The notes under the pieces: model-generated
What the model saw: the letters and a program-made list of their open reading frames with translations, nothing else
Told to the model about the DNA's origin: nothing
The model's database searches: none
Source: Isoetes taiwanensis
Taxonomy: Eukaryota; Streptophyta; Lycopodiopsida; Isoetales; Isoetaceae
Length of the DNA stretch: 64,000 nt
Direction: 5' to 3'
Assembly (NCBI GenBank): GCA_021234155.1
Contig: JAJEKV010000299.1
Location: forward strand, 310,556 to 374,555
Translations under genes and position numbers: made by a program
In this document: positions 63,510-64,000 of the stretch, piece after piece
Position numbering within the stretch: position 1 is the first letter of the stretch
How the letters are laid out: each line of letters starts with the position of its first letter

Positions 63510-63670
63510 TCTCTTACGGGGAAAGTGCATCAAATCTCTTCTTCCTTCAGCCATTGACCATGGACCAGCATCAAACTCTGCACATATTTCTTCTAAATGC
63601 ACGGAGACTCCCAGTTTTTCTTTGGGAATTGAAAGCCTTGAAATTGCTCTCACGATTAGTCCCTTTAGCT
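63510..63670 (-). pseudogene. Minus-strand coding fragment
   Basis: The minus frame reads LIVRAISRLSIPKEKLGVSV, HLEEICAEFDAGPWSMAEGR and RDLMHFPRKR before a stop. The plus-strand ORF across it looks like its shadow. Same strand as the remnants at 61,300-63,269, so probably one decayed gene running off the right edge. Unknown family. Confidence 0.4.
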
Positions 63671-64000
63671 AAAGAAGGCGCCATTTGGAGGTGGTCTTCC
63701 CTTGCTTGGGTACATGGGTACTTCTTTGAATTTTTGCCTGCATGGTTTCTCTCACATTGGAAATCATATATCTTTCATCACATGAAATTCCTTGGGATCT
63801 GCTATAGTAACATGTGGTAAATGTTTGATCCTTTTTTAAAAAACTGTGTGCCTACTCTTCTTTTTGAATCATCATCAGCACAATTCCTTACAATGTGAAA
63901 CAAAGAATCCTCTAACTCTTTTAAAAGTTCCCGTTGTCTTTTGACTCAGAGAACGTTCTTTTTTCTTTTGTACTAAAGGTTGCAATGTTTTCCTTCTGCA
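63671..64000. other. Right edge, unassigned
   Basis: No motif recognised on either strand in the last 330 bases. Confidence 0.35.

Noticed and set aside
1-64000. CRISPR array, bacterial operon or organelle insertion
   Set aside because: Repeats here are tandem without unique spacers, and no bacterial, plastid or mitochondrial gene order was seen.

Overview
This window looks like repeat-rich nuclear DNA of a land plant. Evidence is the plant-type LTR elements primed by initiator-Met tRNA, L1-type LINEs whose ORF1 resembles the DUF4283/zinc-knuckle type, an EXORDIUM-like remnant, and a secreted Pro/His/Gly-rich protein gene with a plant-like TATA promoter. The amount of old, nested, frameshifted repeat suggests a large genome such as a fern's, but nothing here fixes the species. 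I found no rRNA gene, intact tRNA gene, CRISPR array or bacterial operon.

Layout. 1-11,040: the 5' three quarters or more of a minus-strand Ty3/gypsy element with chromodomain. It has a 5' LTR (9,395-11,040), a primer binding site, a duplicated hairpin leader, extra ORFs in the position upstream of gag, then decayed gag, protease, RT, RNase H, integrase and chromodomain. One extra ORF ends in a recognisable histone H3 fold. 11,543-12,196: EXORDIUM-like pseudogene. 12,248-13,867: complete gag-only copia-type element with identical-length LTRs and a 5-bp target duplication. 15,900-18,275: two 5'-truncated LINE ends. About 18,660-26,460: a nearly full L1-type LINE (LINE-A). 27,280-29,746: unidentified coding remnants and LINE tails. 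29,750-34,724: AT-rich DNA with one good minus-strand first exon. 34,725-36,632: LTR-like block with an RNase H remnant. 36,811-39,990: nested tandem arrays, one of a tRNA-headed SINE-like unit. 40,844-41,596: the best intact host gene, a secreted repetitive protein. 43,178-45,850: LINE tails and a tetranucleotide array. 46,195-55,587: a second L1-type LINE (LINE-B) bounded by an 11-bp direct repeat and interrupted by a TIR DNA element. 57,950-60,690: degraded gene with a RING-like motif and an FCP1/NIF-type phosphatase domain. 61,300-63,670: degraded minus-strand coding remnants.

How the parts relate. Almost everything is retrotransposon, and most is inactive. Two features stand out. The LTR element appears to carry its own H3-fold fusion protein. 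Both large LINEs carry one or more copies of an uncharacterised roughly 110-residue protein upstream of ORF1, single in LINE-A and three divergent tandem copies in LINE-B. I could run no searches or alignments, so family calls rest on motifs read by eye.
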